NCBI RefSeq assembly: GCF_001667145.1
Contig: NZ_LZIF01000014.1
Span: 1-64,000, forward strand
Source: Mycobacterium sp. 852002-51971_SCH5477799-a
GTDB taxonomy: Bacteria; Actinomycetota; Actinomycetes; Mycobacteriales; Mycobacteriaceae
Reading direction: 5' to 3'
Length of the DNA stretch: 64,000 nt
The stretch's first letter is position 1; each line of letters begins with the position of its first letter. Shown here one piece after another: positions 1 to 8,436 of this stretch. The translations under genes were made by a program, and so were the position numbers. Below the pieces are notes generated by a model. It did no database searches and was not told the DNA's origin. It was given only the letters and a program-made list of their open reading frames with translations.

Positions 1-529
1 CGCCCACAGCCGGGCCAGTGGTCCGCCGCCGGTGTCCAGCGCGAGGTGGTCCTTGCCGTCGAACCAGCGCGGTGACACCACCCGGCACGTTGACCGTGCC
101 ACCGAAACGGACGGTTTCGTATGCGTCGAACACGACGAAGGCGAGCACCAGCAGCAGATAGGGGACGTTGAGTGCCAAGCGAAGCCGGGCGGCCCGCGCG
201 GGATTGAAACGCGCGCCGCCCGACCGCCAGGAACCGGCGATCGCGACGGCGGCGACGGCCAGCACCGTCACCGCGATCAGCAGCACGAAAAGTGTTGCGC
301 TGCTGCCCGGGATTCCGAGTCCGAAGTAGAGGTTCCACGGCAGGAGCACCGCGAGGATCAGCAATGCCACCGCGGCCAGGTCGCCGACGTGCCGGTACCG
401 CTGCGCTCCCGCGGCGGCCGGCGCGGGGCCGCCCGTGGCGTGCGAACGGATGATGCGCGGCGCCGGTGACTGCTGGGTCTGACCGCGGATGGGGCCGGTA
501 GGCGCGTCGTCGCTGCTCTGGCTCACCAT
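1..529 (-). CDS. N-terminal part of a membrane protein (Rv0537c-like), running off the left edge, with a frame break
   Basis: Read on the minus strand from ATG at 529, this gives a polar N-terminus of about 48 residues and then three hydrophobic stretches, near residues 50-70, 76-98 and 118-134. It ends at a motif around FGGTVNVPGG. That fits the integral membrane protein divergently placed next to the Rv0538-type gene in mycobacteria (from memory). Below about position 90 the same frame stays open but stops looking like protein. A second frame, reading WFDGKDHLALDTGGGPLARLW, has much higher third-position GC: 24 of 27 codons against 15 of 25 in the original frame, counted by hand. Either the gene is frameshifted there, or a deletion has joined two sequences, or the assembly has an error. 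The gene has no stop inside the window. The membrane-protein identity is reasonably supported; its integrity is not. Confidence 0.6.
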   Translation of the reverse strand, partial: MVSQSSDDAPTGPIRGQTQQSPAPRIIRSHATGGPAPAAAGAQRYRHVGDLAAVALLILAVLLPWNLYFGLGIPGSSATLFVLLIAVTVLAVAAVAIAGSWRSGGARFNPARAARLRLALNVPYLLLVLAFVVFDAYETVRFGGTVNVPGGVTALVRRQGPPRAGHRRRTTGPAVG

Positions 530-836
530 GCCTCCCGGGATGCGAGGATCGATATTCTGGGCGCAGTTTCGGGCGTTCGGCGAGGGATTACCGCGCCGGG
601 CGAAATGCACTGCTCGCTTGCGAACATATTCTCCGTTCGGATGCCGTGGCAGTGGCTCAGGCCGGCTGCTGGGCGGAGATGATCCTGCGGCAATCGTCCT
701 GTCGTTCGAAAAGCTGGTTACGCTGCGCTAGTAGACGAAGCTTGTCGCCTGAATGATTGATACTCCAACGGTATCGCAAGTGTAATGATGCTTCGACATC
801 GCTGGCTGCGGGGTAGCCAGCCGAAGGAGAGCCGGG
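530..836. other. Divergent intergenic region, 307 bp
   Basis: This gap separates the leftward membrane protein (start 529) from the rightward Pro/Thr-rich protein (start 837). It should hold promoters for both. One candidate for the rightward gene is listed separately. No RNA gene, repeat or further coding frame could be supported here. Confidence 0.6.
757..786 (+). promoter_or_regulatory. Candidate sigma-70-type promoter for the Rv0538-like gene
   Basis: A TTGATA hexamer at 757-762 is followed by 18 bp and a TGTAAT hexamer at 781-786. Each matches the vegetative consensus at five of six positions. Transcription would begin near 793, leaving a leader of about 44 nt. That leader carries a clear ribosome site (AAGGAGAG, about 823-830) ahead of the ATG at 837. 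This is pattern matching only. Confidence 0.4.
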
Positions 837-2549
837 ATGGACGTCGTTTTGGGGGTTGCGGTCACCGGACCCGTCGCGCGCTTGGCCCTGCTCGGGTCGG
901 GCGCGCAGGGGACCGACGTGATCGACCAATCCGTCGTCGACCTCGCCGACAATCCGATCGGGACGCTGACCGAGACCGTGGTCGGCACGAATCGGCTGCT
1001 GGCCGGCGAGAACCACCACCTGGTCGGTACCCGGCTGTGCTGGACCGATCATCCCGCGGCCGACCAGCTGCGGCGGGCGCTGGAGGATTCCGGCGTCCAC
1101 AACGTCGCGGTGCTCTCGGAGTCGCAGGCGGTGGCGGCCCTGATGCGCGCGGCCGGCCGGCCCGGCGCCGCGCTGGTGATGGACGACGCGACCGCGACGT
1201 TGTCGATGGTGGATTCGGGCGACGGTGATCCGGACGCGCCGCCGACCGTGCTGGCGAGCCAGCAGCTGGCGGGTTCATCGGGCGGCGACGCGACGACCGC
1301 GTTCCACACGATGATGGCGAATCTGAGCGGCCATCCCGGCGCCCCGCAGGATGTGTATCTGCTAGGTGCGTCGCCCGAGCTGAACCGGGTGGCCGACGAG
1401 CTTCGCGACGGGTCGACCATGCGGGTGCAGGTCGCCGAGGATCCTACCTTTGCGCTCGCCCGCGGCGCCGCGATAGCCGCCGCAACCGCGGCGGCTATGC
1501 AGGCGGGGGGCGCGACGGCCATGGTGCCAGCGGCTGGCCTGGCCGCCGATGAGACCGCGATGGCGCCCGCGTTCGGGGACGCCACCACGGCGGTGCCGTC
1601 GACGGGGCCGATCGGTGATGAGACGGCCTTCGTGCCGGCAGCGGAGTTCGCGGATCCGAACGCCGAAGACCACCAGCTGGCCTATTCGATGGCCGACGAG
1701 GGTGAGCAGTACCCGGGTGAATTCGACGAGTACGACCCCGAATTCGACGAGTACGGCGACGCCGACGAGGACGAGCCGACGAAGCTGTCGCGACGATCGT
1801 TGGTGATCGGCAACGCCGTCGTTGCCTTCGCGGTCATCGGATTGGCGTCGCTGGCCACCGCGATCGCGGTCGCAGTTGAGCCGACCGCCAGCCAGAAACC
1901 GGTGGTGGGGGTCCAGAACGGCACCCCGGGCAAGTTCATGCCGATCTTGCCGAGCCAGCAGCTGGCGCCGTTGCCGCCGCCCCCGCCCGATGCGCCGAAC
2001 GCCGGATTCCAGGGCGGCACCGTCGAGGCTCCTAGCTACGTCCCGACTCCGCAGCAGGTCGGCCCTCCGTCGGGAGGCGGAGTGCCGAACGGCCCCGCTC
2101 CTGAGGCGCCGGTCAACCCCGGTGTCGCGCCGAGTCCCGATCCGGGTTGGGCGCCTCGCCCCAATCCTATTGTGCCGATTCCTATTCCGATTCCCATCCC
2201 GATCCCGGGGTGGGGGCCGAACTACCCGCCGTACAACCCTCCTTACACACCGCCGACCACCACGTACTCGCCGCCGACGACCACGTATTCGCCGCCGACG
2301 ACCACGTATTCGCCGCCGACGACCACGTATTCGCCACCGACGACCACGTATTCGCCACCGACGACGACGTATTCACCACCGAGCACCAAGGCGACCACCG
2401 AGGCGCCGCCGCCGAGCACGTATTCGCCGCCGAGCACCAAGGCCACGCAGGCCCCGACGCTCCCGCCGCACACCCAGCAGACCTTGCCGCCGCCCACGCA
2501 GCAGCAGCCGGTGTTCCCGCAGCAGCCCCACCAACACCACGGATTCTGA
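837..2549 (+). CDS. Pro/Thr-rich membrane protein with an Hsp70-like N-terminal domain (Rv0538-like)
   Basis: The ATG at 837 is preceded by AAGGAGAG. The 570-residue product has distinct parts. Residues 1-215 form a compact domain ending in FALARGAAIAAA, which resembles the last signature of actin/Hsp70-like ATPases. Residues 216-320 are Ala-rich and then strongly acidic. A single membrane helix lies at 322-347. About 220 residues of Pro/Thr-rich sequence follow, including six TTTYSPP units and a His/Gln-rich tail. The predicted topology is a cytosolic N-terminus with the Pro-rich tail outside. It matches my memory of the conserved Rv0538 membrane protein, whose function is not established. 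The ATPase-fold idea is an inference from one motif. The gene is followed after 2 bp by the GT2 gene, so the two are probably co-transcribed. Confidence 0.8.
   Translation: MDVVLGVAVTGPVARLALLGSGAQGTDVIDQSVVDLADNPIGTLTETVVGTNRLLAGENHHLVGTRLCWTDHPAADQLRRALEDSGVHNVAVLSESQAVAALMRAAGRPGAALVMDDATATLSMVDSGDGDPDAPPTVLASQQLAGSSGGDATTAFHTMMANLSGHPGAPQDVYLLGASPELNRVADELRDGSTMRVQVAEDPTFALARGAAIAAATAAAMQAGGATAMVPAAGLAADETAMAPAFGDATTAVPSTGPIGDETAFVPAAEFADPNAEDHQLAYSMADEGEQYPGEFDEYDPEFDEYGDADEDEPTKLSRRSLVIGNAVVAFAVIGLASLATAIAVAVEPTASQKPVVGVQNGTPGKFMPILPSQQLAPLPPPPPDAPNAGFQGGTVEAPSYVPTPQQVGPPSGGGVPNGPAPEAPVNPGVAPSPDPGWAPRPNPIVPIPIPIPIPIPGWGPNYPPYNPPYTPPTTTYSPPTTTYSPPTTTYSPPTTTYSPPTTTYSPPTTTYSPPSTKATTEAPPPSTYSPPSTKATQAPTLPPHTQQTLPPPTQQQPVFPQQPHQHHGF
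2256..2381 (+). repeat. Six tandem 21-bp units coding for TTTYSPP
   Basis: Six consecutive in-frame 21-bp units each encode Thr-Thr-Thr-Tyr-Ser-Pro-Pro, with mainly third-position differences. Two degenerate units (STKAT, STYSPPSTKAT) follow. The array lies in the extracytoplasmic Pro-rich tail of the host protein. Its tandem, in-frame nature suggests copy number can vary between strains, as in variable-number tandem repeats. Confidence 0.9.
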
Positions 2550-2551
2550 GC

Positions 2552-3214
2552 GTGCCCGAGGCCGACGGGCTGGTCACGGTGGTCCTGCCCTGCCTCAACG
2601 AAGAAGAGTCGCTGCCCGCGGTGCTCAGCGCCCTACCCGCGGGCTACCGAGCGTTGGTGGTGGACAACAACAGCACCGACGACACCGCCGCGGTCGCAAG
2701 CAGGCACGGCGCCCACGTCGTCGCCGAACCGCGGGCCGGGTACGGCTCGGCCGTCCACGCGGGCGTGCTGGCCGCGACGACCCCGATCGTGGCGGTGATC
2801 GACGCCGACGGCTCGATGGATGGCGCCGATCTGCCGCGGCTGGTCGCCGAACTGGAGCGCGGCGCCGACCTGGTGACCGGCCGGCGCCGGCCGGTAGCCG
2901 GGCTGCACTGGCCGTGGGTGGCCAGGGTGGGCACCGTGGTCATGAGCTGGCGACTGCGCACCCGCCACGGCCTGCCGGTGCACGACATCGCGCCGATGCG
3001 AGTCGCCCGGCGCGAGGCGCTGCTGCGGCTGGGTGTCGTCGACCGGCGATCGGGCTACCCGCTGGAACTGCTGGTGCGTGCCGCGGCCGCCGGCTGGCGC
3101 GTCGTCGAACTCGACGTCAGCTACGGCCCGAGGACGGGCGGCAAGTCGAAGGTCAGCGGTTCGTTGCGGGGCAGCATCACCGCGATCCTGGACTTCTGGA
3201 AAGCGATTTCGTGA
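2552..3214 (+). CDS. Family 2 glycosyltransferase, polyprenyl-phosphate sugar synthase type (Rv0539-like)
   Basis: The 220-residue product begins at GTG 2552, just after the upstream stop. The frame is open further upstream, but only as antisense-like sequence inside the previous gene. It shows the GT2 opening VVLPCLNEEESL (residues 10-21), the nucleotide-binding DNNSTDD (38-44) and the metal-binding D84-A-D86. These match enzymes that move a sugar from a nucleotide donor to dolichyl- or polyprenyl-phosphate at the inner face of the membrane. No C-terminal membrane helices are present, so it is the short soluble form. It ends by overlapping the start of the next gene (GTGA), which indicates translational coupling. 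The sugar and the lipid acceptor cannot be told from sequence. Confidence 0.85.
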   Translation: MPEADGLVTVVLPCLNEEESLPAVLSALPAGYRALVVDNNSTDDTAAVASRHGAHVVAEPRAGYGSAVHAGVLAATTPIVAVIDADGSMDGADLPRLVAELERGADLVTGRRRPVAGLHWPWVARVGTVVMSWRLRTRHGLPVHDIAPMRVARREALLRLGVVDRRSGYPLELLVRAAAAGWRVVELDVSYGPRTGGKSKVSGSLRGSITAILDFWKAIS

Positions 3215-3873
3215 GCGTCCTTCCGGTCACCCTGCTGGTGGTCGCCAAGGCGCCCGAGCCGGGCCAGGCCAAGACGCGACTCGCGGCGGCCGTCGGCGAT
3301 CGCGTCGCCGCCGAAATCGCCGCCGCCGCGCTGCTCGACACCCTCGACGCCGTGGCCGCCGCTCCGGTGGCGGAGCGGGTGGTGGCCCTCACCGGAGACC
3401 TGGACGCCGCCGCGCACGCCGCCGAAATCCGGCGGTGGCTCGCGTCGTTCACCGTAATACCCCAGCGCGGTGACGATTTCGCGGCCCGGCTCGCCAACGC
3501 GCACGCCGACGCGGCCGGCGGGTTTCCGGTGCTGCAGATCGGGATGGACACCCCCCAGGTGAGCCCCGATCTGTTGACAGCTTGCGCGCGCAGGCTTCTC
3601 GAGGCGCCCGCCGTGCTCGGGCCGGCCCGCGACGGCGGGTGGTGGGTGCTGGGCGTCGCGGAGCCCGCGATGGCGCAGTGCCTGCGCACCGTGCCCATGT
3701 CGGTGCCCGATACCGGTGATATGACCTTGAAGGCATTACGCGACAACGGCATTGACGTGGTCACCCTCGAGGAGCTGGCCGACGTGGACTTTGTCGACGA
3801 CGTCGGGGTGGTGCGCGACGCGTGCGCACCCACCAGCCGGTTTACGCGCGTTACCCGCGCCGCCGGCCTCTAG
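3211..3873 (+). CDS. DUF2064 (TIGR04282-type) nucleotidyl/glycosyltransferase-like protein (Rv0540-like)
   Basis: GTG 3211 overlaps the stop of the upstream GT2 gene in a GTGA arrangement. The 220-residue product opens with LLVVAKAPEPGQAKTRL, typical of the DUF2064/TIGR04282 family, whose members have a GT-A-like fold. A conserved GPARDGGWWVLG follows near residue 140. In other bacteria such genes often sit beside GT2 genes, as here. The pair may act together on a lipid-linked sugar, but no substrate is known. The frame extends far upstream as an artefact of high GC. The coupled start is preferred because homology begins there. Confidence 0.85.
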   Translation: MSVLPVTLLVVAKAPEPGQAKTRLAAAVGDRVAAEIAAAALLDTLDAVAAAPVAERVVALTGDLDAAAHAAEIRRWLASFTVIPQRGDDFAARLANAHADAAGGFPVLQIGMDTPQVSPDLLTACARRLLEAPAVLGPARDGGWWVLGVAEPAMAQCLRTVPMSVPDTGDMTLKALRDNGIDVVTLEELADVDFVDDVGVVRDACAPTSRFTRVTRAAGL

Positions 3874-3882
3874 CAGGCTTTG

Positions 3883-5271
3883 CTACCAGTGCGTCAGGAT
3901 GATCGTGTTGAGCGCCAACGCGCCGAAGGCATTGAGCGCCAACCAGATCCGGTGTGACCGCGCCGGCAGCAGAGCGGCCGCCGCGGTGAGCCAGACGGTG
4001 AACGGCAGCCAAATGCGTTCTACCTCGGCCTTGCTGAGCATGCTCAGGTCTGCGCAGACGATGGCGATCAGCACGCCGAGCAGCAGTAAATGGAAGCCGG
4101 AGCGGCGCCGGATGGCGGCCCAGTCGAACACCCTGCTGATACCGGCGACCCCACCCAACCCGATCGCGCACACGACCGACGCCAGATTGGCCCAGCTCCA
4201 ATACTGGAAGGGGCGGTCCTTGGCGATGCCCTGCCAATAGCGTTGCTGCACCAAGGTGTAACCGTTGAACCAGTAGAACCCCGCCATCGCGAAGGCTACC
4301 GCCACGGCGATCGCGGTCAGCGCCGCCGGGCCCAGCGCCCGCAGGACCGCTCGCCAGTCCGCCAAGCGGTTGCCCGTGGGCTGTCGGGCCGAGGCCAGCA
4401 CCGCCACCGCCGGCAGCCCCATCAACATCAGGCCGTAGTTGCAGAACACACCCCAGCCCAACAGCAGGCCCGCGCCCGCGGCCGTCAGCGCGGGGAATCG
4501 GACCGGGCGGTGCACCGCCACGGCCAACAATGCGATGCCCCAGGCCGCCACCCCGGCGAAGTATCCGTCGGCGGAGACGGCCACCCAGATCGCGGTCGGC
4601 GCCAGGGCGACGAACGGGGCGGCGCTCCGCGCGGTCTGTTCGTCGGCCAGCGCGCGCACGGCGATCACCACCGCGGCCGTCGCGCTCGAGCCGGCCAGCA
4701 GGCACGCCAGCCCGGCCCAGGCGCCGCCGTGCAGGCCGAGCCGGTCCAGCCAGACGAACGTCAGCAGCGCACCGGGCGGATGCCCCGACACGTGCGTCGT
4801 CCACGAGTTCGGCTGATAGTCCACGATCCGGCTCGCAAACGTGCGCAACGTCGCGCCGATATCGGTGATGCCCGGCACCTGCCACAAGTATTCGTCCCGG
4901 GTGGTCAGCCGGCCGGCGAAGCCGCGCTGCCAGCCATCGATCATCGCCAGCGAGAACGCCCATCCGCACGCGGTGGCCCAGCTGCCCAGAGTTAAGGACC
5001 GCCACGAAAGACGTTGCGCCAGAATGGGTCCCCACGCGACGATGGCGATCGCAATCGCAATCGCCGGCCCGGTTCCCCAACTGGCGTGGATCAGCCATTC
5101 GCCGAAGATTGGCGCGGAGCCGGCATGGGTGGCGAACTTCTGGGCGCCGACGTCCAGGCGCGGGTGCACGCCTGAGTTCATCCGCGGCAGCACGAACGCC
5201 GCCGCCACCAGCACCACCGCGACCGTGACCGCTACCGCTTCGCGCGCTGCCTCCCGTCGAGCGATTCTCAC
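3883..5271 (-). CDS. Polytopic integral membrane protein (Rv0541c-like)
   Basis: The 462-residue product is chosen from GTG 5271, 11 bp after the menE stop, where the protein begins VRIARREAAREAVAVTVAVV. Anything upstream in this frame is the shadow of menE. The product has many hydrophobic segments, roughly ten or more, separated by short charged loops. One loop reads MSGHPPG-like (VSGHPPGALLTFVWLDRLG). That pattern resembles polyprenol-dependent glycosyltransferases of the GT-C type, but no catalytic acidic pair is obvious to me in the first loop. It matches the conserved membrane protein found downstream of menE in M. tuberculosis. Function is unknown. The order suggests transcription with menE. 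Confidence 0.8.
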   Translation of the reverse strand: MRIARREAAREAVAVTVAVVLVAAAFVLPRMNSGVHPRLDVGAQKFATHAGSAPIFGEWLIHASWGTGPAIAIAIAIVAWGPILAQRLSWRSLTLGSWATACGWAFSLAMIDGWQRGFAGRLTTRDEYLWQVPGITDIGATLRTFASRIVDYQPNSWTTHVSGHPPGALLTFVWLDRLGLHGGAWAGLACLLAGSSATAAVVIAVRALADEQTARSAAPFVALAPTAIWVAVSADGYFAGVAAWGIALLAVAVHRPVRFPALTAAGAGLLLGWGVFCNYGLMLMGLPAVAVLASARQPTGNRLADWRAVLRALGPAALTAIAVAVAFAMAGFYWFNGYTLVQQRYWQGIAKDRPFQYWSWANLASVVCAIGLGGVAGISRVFDWAAIRRRSGFHLLLLGVLIAIVCADLSMLSKAEVERIWLPFTVWLTAAAALLPARSHRIWLALNAFGALALNTIILTHW

Positions 5272-5282
5272 GGACGAACAGC

Positions 5283-6389
5283 CTATTGACCGCTGCCGGC
5301 GAACCGGCGCACCAACGCCGCGCGGTCGATCTTGCCGATGCCGCGACGCGGCAGTGCGTCGACGATGTGCAGCTCGCGCGGCGCGGCGGTGGCGTCCAGG
5401 GTGCGCGTCACGTGCGCGCGCAGCGCGTCCAAAGTGGGCGCGGCGGATCCGTCGCGCACCACGATCGCGGCGACCACCCGCTGACCCAGCCGGTCGTCGG
5501 TCACCCCGAACACCGCGCACTCGCCGACGGCCGGATGACTGCCCAGCGCCGCCTCGACCGGCTGCGGCAACACCGTCAACCCCCCGGTGGTGATCGCGTC
5601 GTCGGCGCGACCGAGGACGGTCAGCACGCCCGTGTCGCTGACGGCGCCGAGGTCGTCGGTCGCAAACCAGCCCGGCTCGGCGAACGGATCCGGCTCAACC
5701 GGATTGCGGTAGCCCTTGGCCAGCGTCGCGCCGCCGATGACGATGCGCCCGTCGACCGTGCGCAAGCGCACGCCGGCCAGCGGAACACCGTCGTACACGC
5801 ACCCCCCGGCCGTCTCGCTCATCCCGTAGGTGCGGACCACGGTGATGCCCGCCGCGGCCGCGTCGTCGAGGACCGGTCGCGGCGCGGGTCCGCCGCCGAG
5901 CAGCACGGCATCCAGTTCGGCGAGGGCGCCCGCAGCCGCCGGGTCGCCGAGCGCCTTGGCCAGCTGCGCGGCAACCAGCGAGCTGTATCGCCGCCCAGGC
6001 CTCAACGCCCTTATGGCACCGGGCAATTCGGCAATATTGAACCCCGCGGAGACGTCCATCTCGACCGGTATCGAGCCGGCGAGCGCGCTGCGCACCAAAA
6101 CCTGGATTCCCGCGATGTGGTGGGGCGGCAAGGCGAGCAGCCAGCTGCCCGGCCCGCCGAGGCGATCATGGGTGGCCGCCGCGCTGGCCGTCAAAGCGGC
6201 GGCGGTCAGCAACGCGCCCTTGGGAATTCCGGTGGTTCCCGACGTCGCCGCGACCAGGGCCACGTCGTCGTCGATGGCCTCCCCGACGCGCAGACCCGCC
6301 CGCAGCGCATCCGACTCGCGGTCGTCGTCCGCGGGCAGGGCGACCAGTGCGGGCTCACGTCCGTCCAGCACCCGCTGCAGCGCGGGCAA
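5283..6389 (-). CDS. menE: o-succinylbenzoate-CoA ligase MenE
   Basis: MenE activates o-succinylbenzoate with ATP and CoA, ahead of ring closure by MenB. The 368-residue product has the adenylate-forming P-loop SGTTGIPKG (50-58), the TYGMSETAGG core motif, FATDDLG and the hinge GRADDAITTGG. It ends with PRRGIGKIDRAAL, holding the catalytic Lys. It lacks the long N-terminal region of ordinary acyl-CoA ligases, which is also true of mycobacterial MenE (about 360 residues). The start is uncertain. TTG 6389 is the most upstream usable codon, and GTG 6371 aligns better with the M. tuberculosis N-terminus as I recall it. The gene follows the DUF3349 gene by about 50 bp and precedes a membrane protein by 11 bp. 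Confidence 0.92.
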   Translation of the reverse strand: MPALQRVLDGREPALVALPADDDRESDALRAGLRVGEAIDDDVALVAATSGTTGIPKGALLTAAALTASAAATHDRLGGPGSWLLALPPHHIAGIQVLVRSALAGSIPVEMDVSAGFNIAELPGAIRALRPGRRYSSLVAAQLAKALGDPAAAGALAELDAVLLGGGPAPRPVLDDAAAAGITVVRTYGMSETAGGCVYDGVPLAGVRLRTVDGRIVIGGATLAKGYRNPVEPDPFAEPGWFATDDLGAVSDTGVLTVLGRADDAITTGGLTVLPQPVEAALGSHPAVGECAVFGVTDDRLGQRVVAAIVVRDGSAAPTLDALRAHVTRTLDATAAPRELHIVDALPRRGIGKIDRAALVRRFAGSGQ

Positions 6390-6439
6390 CAGTGACGAGG
6401 CCGCCGAACCCGGCGGGACATGCAGCGCGCGCAGTACGG

Positions 6440-6742
6440 CTATGCCGGGTCCCCGGCCTCGTCGGCGTCGTCGAAGGGCCAGCCCTGCGCCGCCAACCGC
6501 ACCCGCACCCGCTCGACGTCGGCGGGTGACGGCAACTCATCGGTGATCTGGGTGACCAGCACGCCGATGTCGACATCGTCGAACTCGCCCCGCCGAACCA
6601 GCTCGCAGGCCACCGCCTTGGCTTCGTCGTTCGACAACCGGCGGGCCAGCAGCGCGAGCACCGGGAAGGTGTCGGTCGCTGGAACGCCTTCGGGGTATCC
6701 CGCACGAAGCCAGGAGACGATCGAATTGAGGAATCCGTTCAC
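6440..6742 (-). CDS. DUF3349 small protein (Rv0543c-like)
   Basis: This 100-residue acidic protein starts at GTG 6742 (VNGFLNSIVSWLRAGYPEG). It carries PVLALLARRLSNDEAKAVA and the C-terminal LAAQGWPFDD. These are the features of DUF3349, an actinobacterial family of small helical proteins without a known activity. Its position between the membrane protein gene and menE is the same as in M. tuberculosis. It has no signal peptide or membrane helix, so it is cytosolic. Confidence 0.85.
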   Translation of the reverse strand: MNGFLNSIVSWLRAGYPEGVPATDTFPVLALLARRLSNDEAKAVACELVRRGEFDDVDIGVLVTQITDELPSPADVERVRVRLAAQGWPFDDADEAGDPA

Positions 6743-6798
6743 GCTCTGACAACACCCCCCGGTGTTTGGCTTAGCAAATCCGTGGGCACCAATCGATG

Positions 6799-7098
6799 CT
6801 ACTTGGCTTTAGCTCCGAGGAAAGCGTAGCCAGTGTGATGCGCGATGAAGTCGCGCGAGATGTACGCCAGCGCGAAGGCGATCACCAGGATCACCACCGC
6901 ATAGATCGCCCAGGCGATGGCCAGCAGCGCCGGGTTCTTCTGCGGCGAGCCACCATCGGTGCTGGCCTGTCCGGCGCCCACCGCGTGGAATCGGAGGCCC
7001 AGGGCGAACAGTGCCGGCAGTGCGGCGCCGGCCAGCATGGAGAAGAGCAGGATCTTGAGGGAGGCCTGGTAGTTGAACCAGTCGCTGAAGTGACTCAT
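6799..7098 (-). CDS. Small membrane protein downstream of pitA (Rv0544c-like)
   Basis: The ATG at 7098 shares its A with the pitA stop (TGATG), so translation is probably coupled. A TTG one codon earlier is also possible. The 99-residue product has two hydrophobic segments, about residues 14-36 and 60-82, joined by a polar loop. It ends in a short Lys-rich tail. It is conserved next to pitA in mycobacteria, which suggests an accessory role in phosphate uptake. That role is an inference from position only. Confidence 0.8.
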   Translation of the reverse strand: MSHFSDWFNYQASLKILLFSMLAGAALPALFALGLRFHAVGAGQASTDGGSPQKNPALLAIAWAIYAVVILVIAFALAYISRDFIAHHTGYAFLGAKAK

Positions 7099-8321
7099 CA
7101 AGCGTTCGCCTTAATCGTGGGGTCGTCGGAGTCGTACCGGGCGGTGGGTCCGGCATCCGAGGGCGGGTGCTGATCGTCGGACTCTTCGAGGCCGGCGGTC
7201 AGGTCGCCCTTCCATTCGGCGTTGACGTTGTTGGCGTCGACCTTGACCTTGCGCGACCGGATGTAGATGGTGGCCGAAACCGCGGCCAGCAGCGCGAAGC
7301 CCACTATGGCGCCCGGGTAGCCGCCGATCAGGTGGACGGTCCAGTAGGTGAGTGCGCCGACAACGCCGGCCAGTGGAAGCGTGACCAGCCACGCGACGGC
7401 CATGCGACCGGCCACGCCCCAGCGAACCTCGCCCCCGGGCTTGCCCAGCCCGCTGCCCAGCACCGAACCGGTGCAGACCTGCGTCGTCGACAGCGCGTAG
7501 CCGAAGTGGGTGGAGAGCAAAATCACTGCGGCCGAGGAGGATTCGGCCGCCATGCCCTGCGGCGACTGGATTTCGACCAGTCCCTTGCCCAGGGTGCGGA
7601 TGATCCGCCAGCCGCCCAGGTAGGTGCCCGCCGCCATCGACACCGCGCAAGCGACTATGACCCATAGGGGCGGCATGGCGGTGTTTCTGCTGATCGAGCC
7701 GTAGGACATCAGCGCCAGGAAGATGATGCCCATCGTCTTCTGTGCGTCGCCGGTCCCGTGCGCCAGCGACACCAGCGACGCCGAGCCCCACTGGCCGTAC
7801 CGGAACCCGGCCTCGGTGCGACCAGTCTCCAGACCGCGGGTGATCCGGTACACGAGCCAGGTCGCGATCGCCCCGACGGCGATGGCCAGGATCGCGGCCA
7901 CCACGGCCGGGATGAGTACGTGCGACACCAGGCCCTTCCAGAGCACGCCGTGTCCGCCGACGGCGGCGATGGTGGCGCCGACGATGCCGCCGATCAAGGC
8001 GTGCGACGAACTCGAGGGGATGCCGAGGAGCCAGGTCAGCAGGTTCCATACGATGCCGCCGACGAGGCCGGCGAAAACCAGCTCCAGCGTCACGATGTGC
8101 CCGTCGATCAAGCCTTTGGCGATCGTCGCGGCGACGGCGGTGGACATGAACGCGCCCACAAGGTTCAACACCGCGGATAGCGCAACCGCTGCTTTGGGCT
8201 TGAGCGCGCCGCTGGCGATCGAGGTCGCCATCGCGTTGCCCGTGTCATGGAAGCCGTTGGTGAAATCGAAAGCCAATGCCGTGATTACGACGATGATCAA
8301 GAGGAACAATTGGATGTTCAC
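7098..8321 (-). CDS. pitA: Low-affinity inorganic phosphate transporter PitA
   Basis: The 407-residue product starts at GTG 8321 (VNIQLFLLIIVV). It has the Pit/PHO4 family signatures GFHDTGNAMATSIASGAL near residue 23 and again the related block LSTHFGYALSTTQVCTG and AHGTGDAQKTMG further on, within about ten membrane helices. Pit proteins import metal-phosphate complexes using the proton gradient. The C-terminal 40 residues are polar and cytosolic. The gap of 115 bp upstream suggests its own promoter. The downstream small membrane protein overlaps by one base. Confidence 0.93.
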   Translation of the reverse strand: MNIQLFLLIIVVITALAFDFTNGFHDTGNAMATSIASGALKPKAAVALSAVLNLVGAFMSTAVAATIAKGLIDGHIVTLELVFAGLVGGIVWNLLTWLLGIPSSSSHALIGGIVGATIAAVGGHGVLWKGLVSHVLIPAVVAAILAIAVGAIATWLVYRITRGLETGRTEAGFRYGQWGSASLVSLAHGTGDAQKTMGIIFLALMSYGSISRNTAMPPLWVIVACAVSMAAGTYLGGWRIIRTLGKGLVEIQSPQGMAAESSSAAVILLSTHFGYALSTTQVCTGSVLGSGLGKPGGEVRWGVAGRMAVAWLVTLPLAGVVGALTYWTVHLIGGYPGAIVGFALLAAVSATIYIRSRKVKVDANNVNAEWKGDLTAGLEESDDQHPPSDAGPTARYDSDDPTIKANA

Positions 8322-8436
8322 AGGGCCTGATTCTGGTGGTAGGAGGTTTCCATTGTCGAATGCTGCGGCAGACGAAACGCGGGTGTACCTTGAGTCGTCG
8401 CCAGATGTTACCTCTCAGTTAACCGGCGTTTCCCGG

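Noticed and set aside
2256..2381. A CRISPR array from the regular 21-bp repeats
   Set aside because: There are no unique spacers. The repeats are directly abutting, in frame and encode TTTYSPP.
1822..3873. A 683-codon open frame on the plus strand spanning three genes
   Set aside because: Only its last 220 codons are protein-like (the DUF2064 gene). The rest is a high-GC shadow rich in Arg, Ser and Pro inside the Rv0538-like and GT2 genes.
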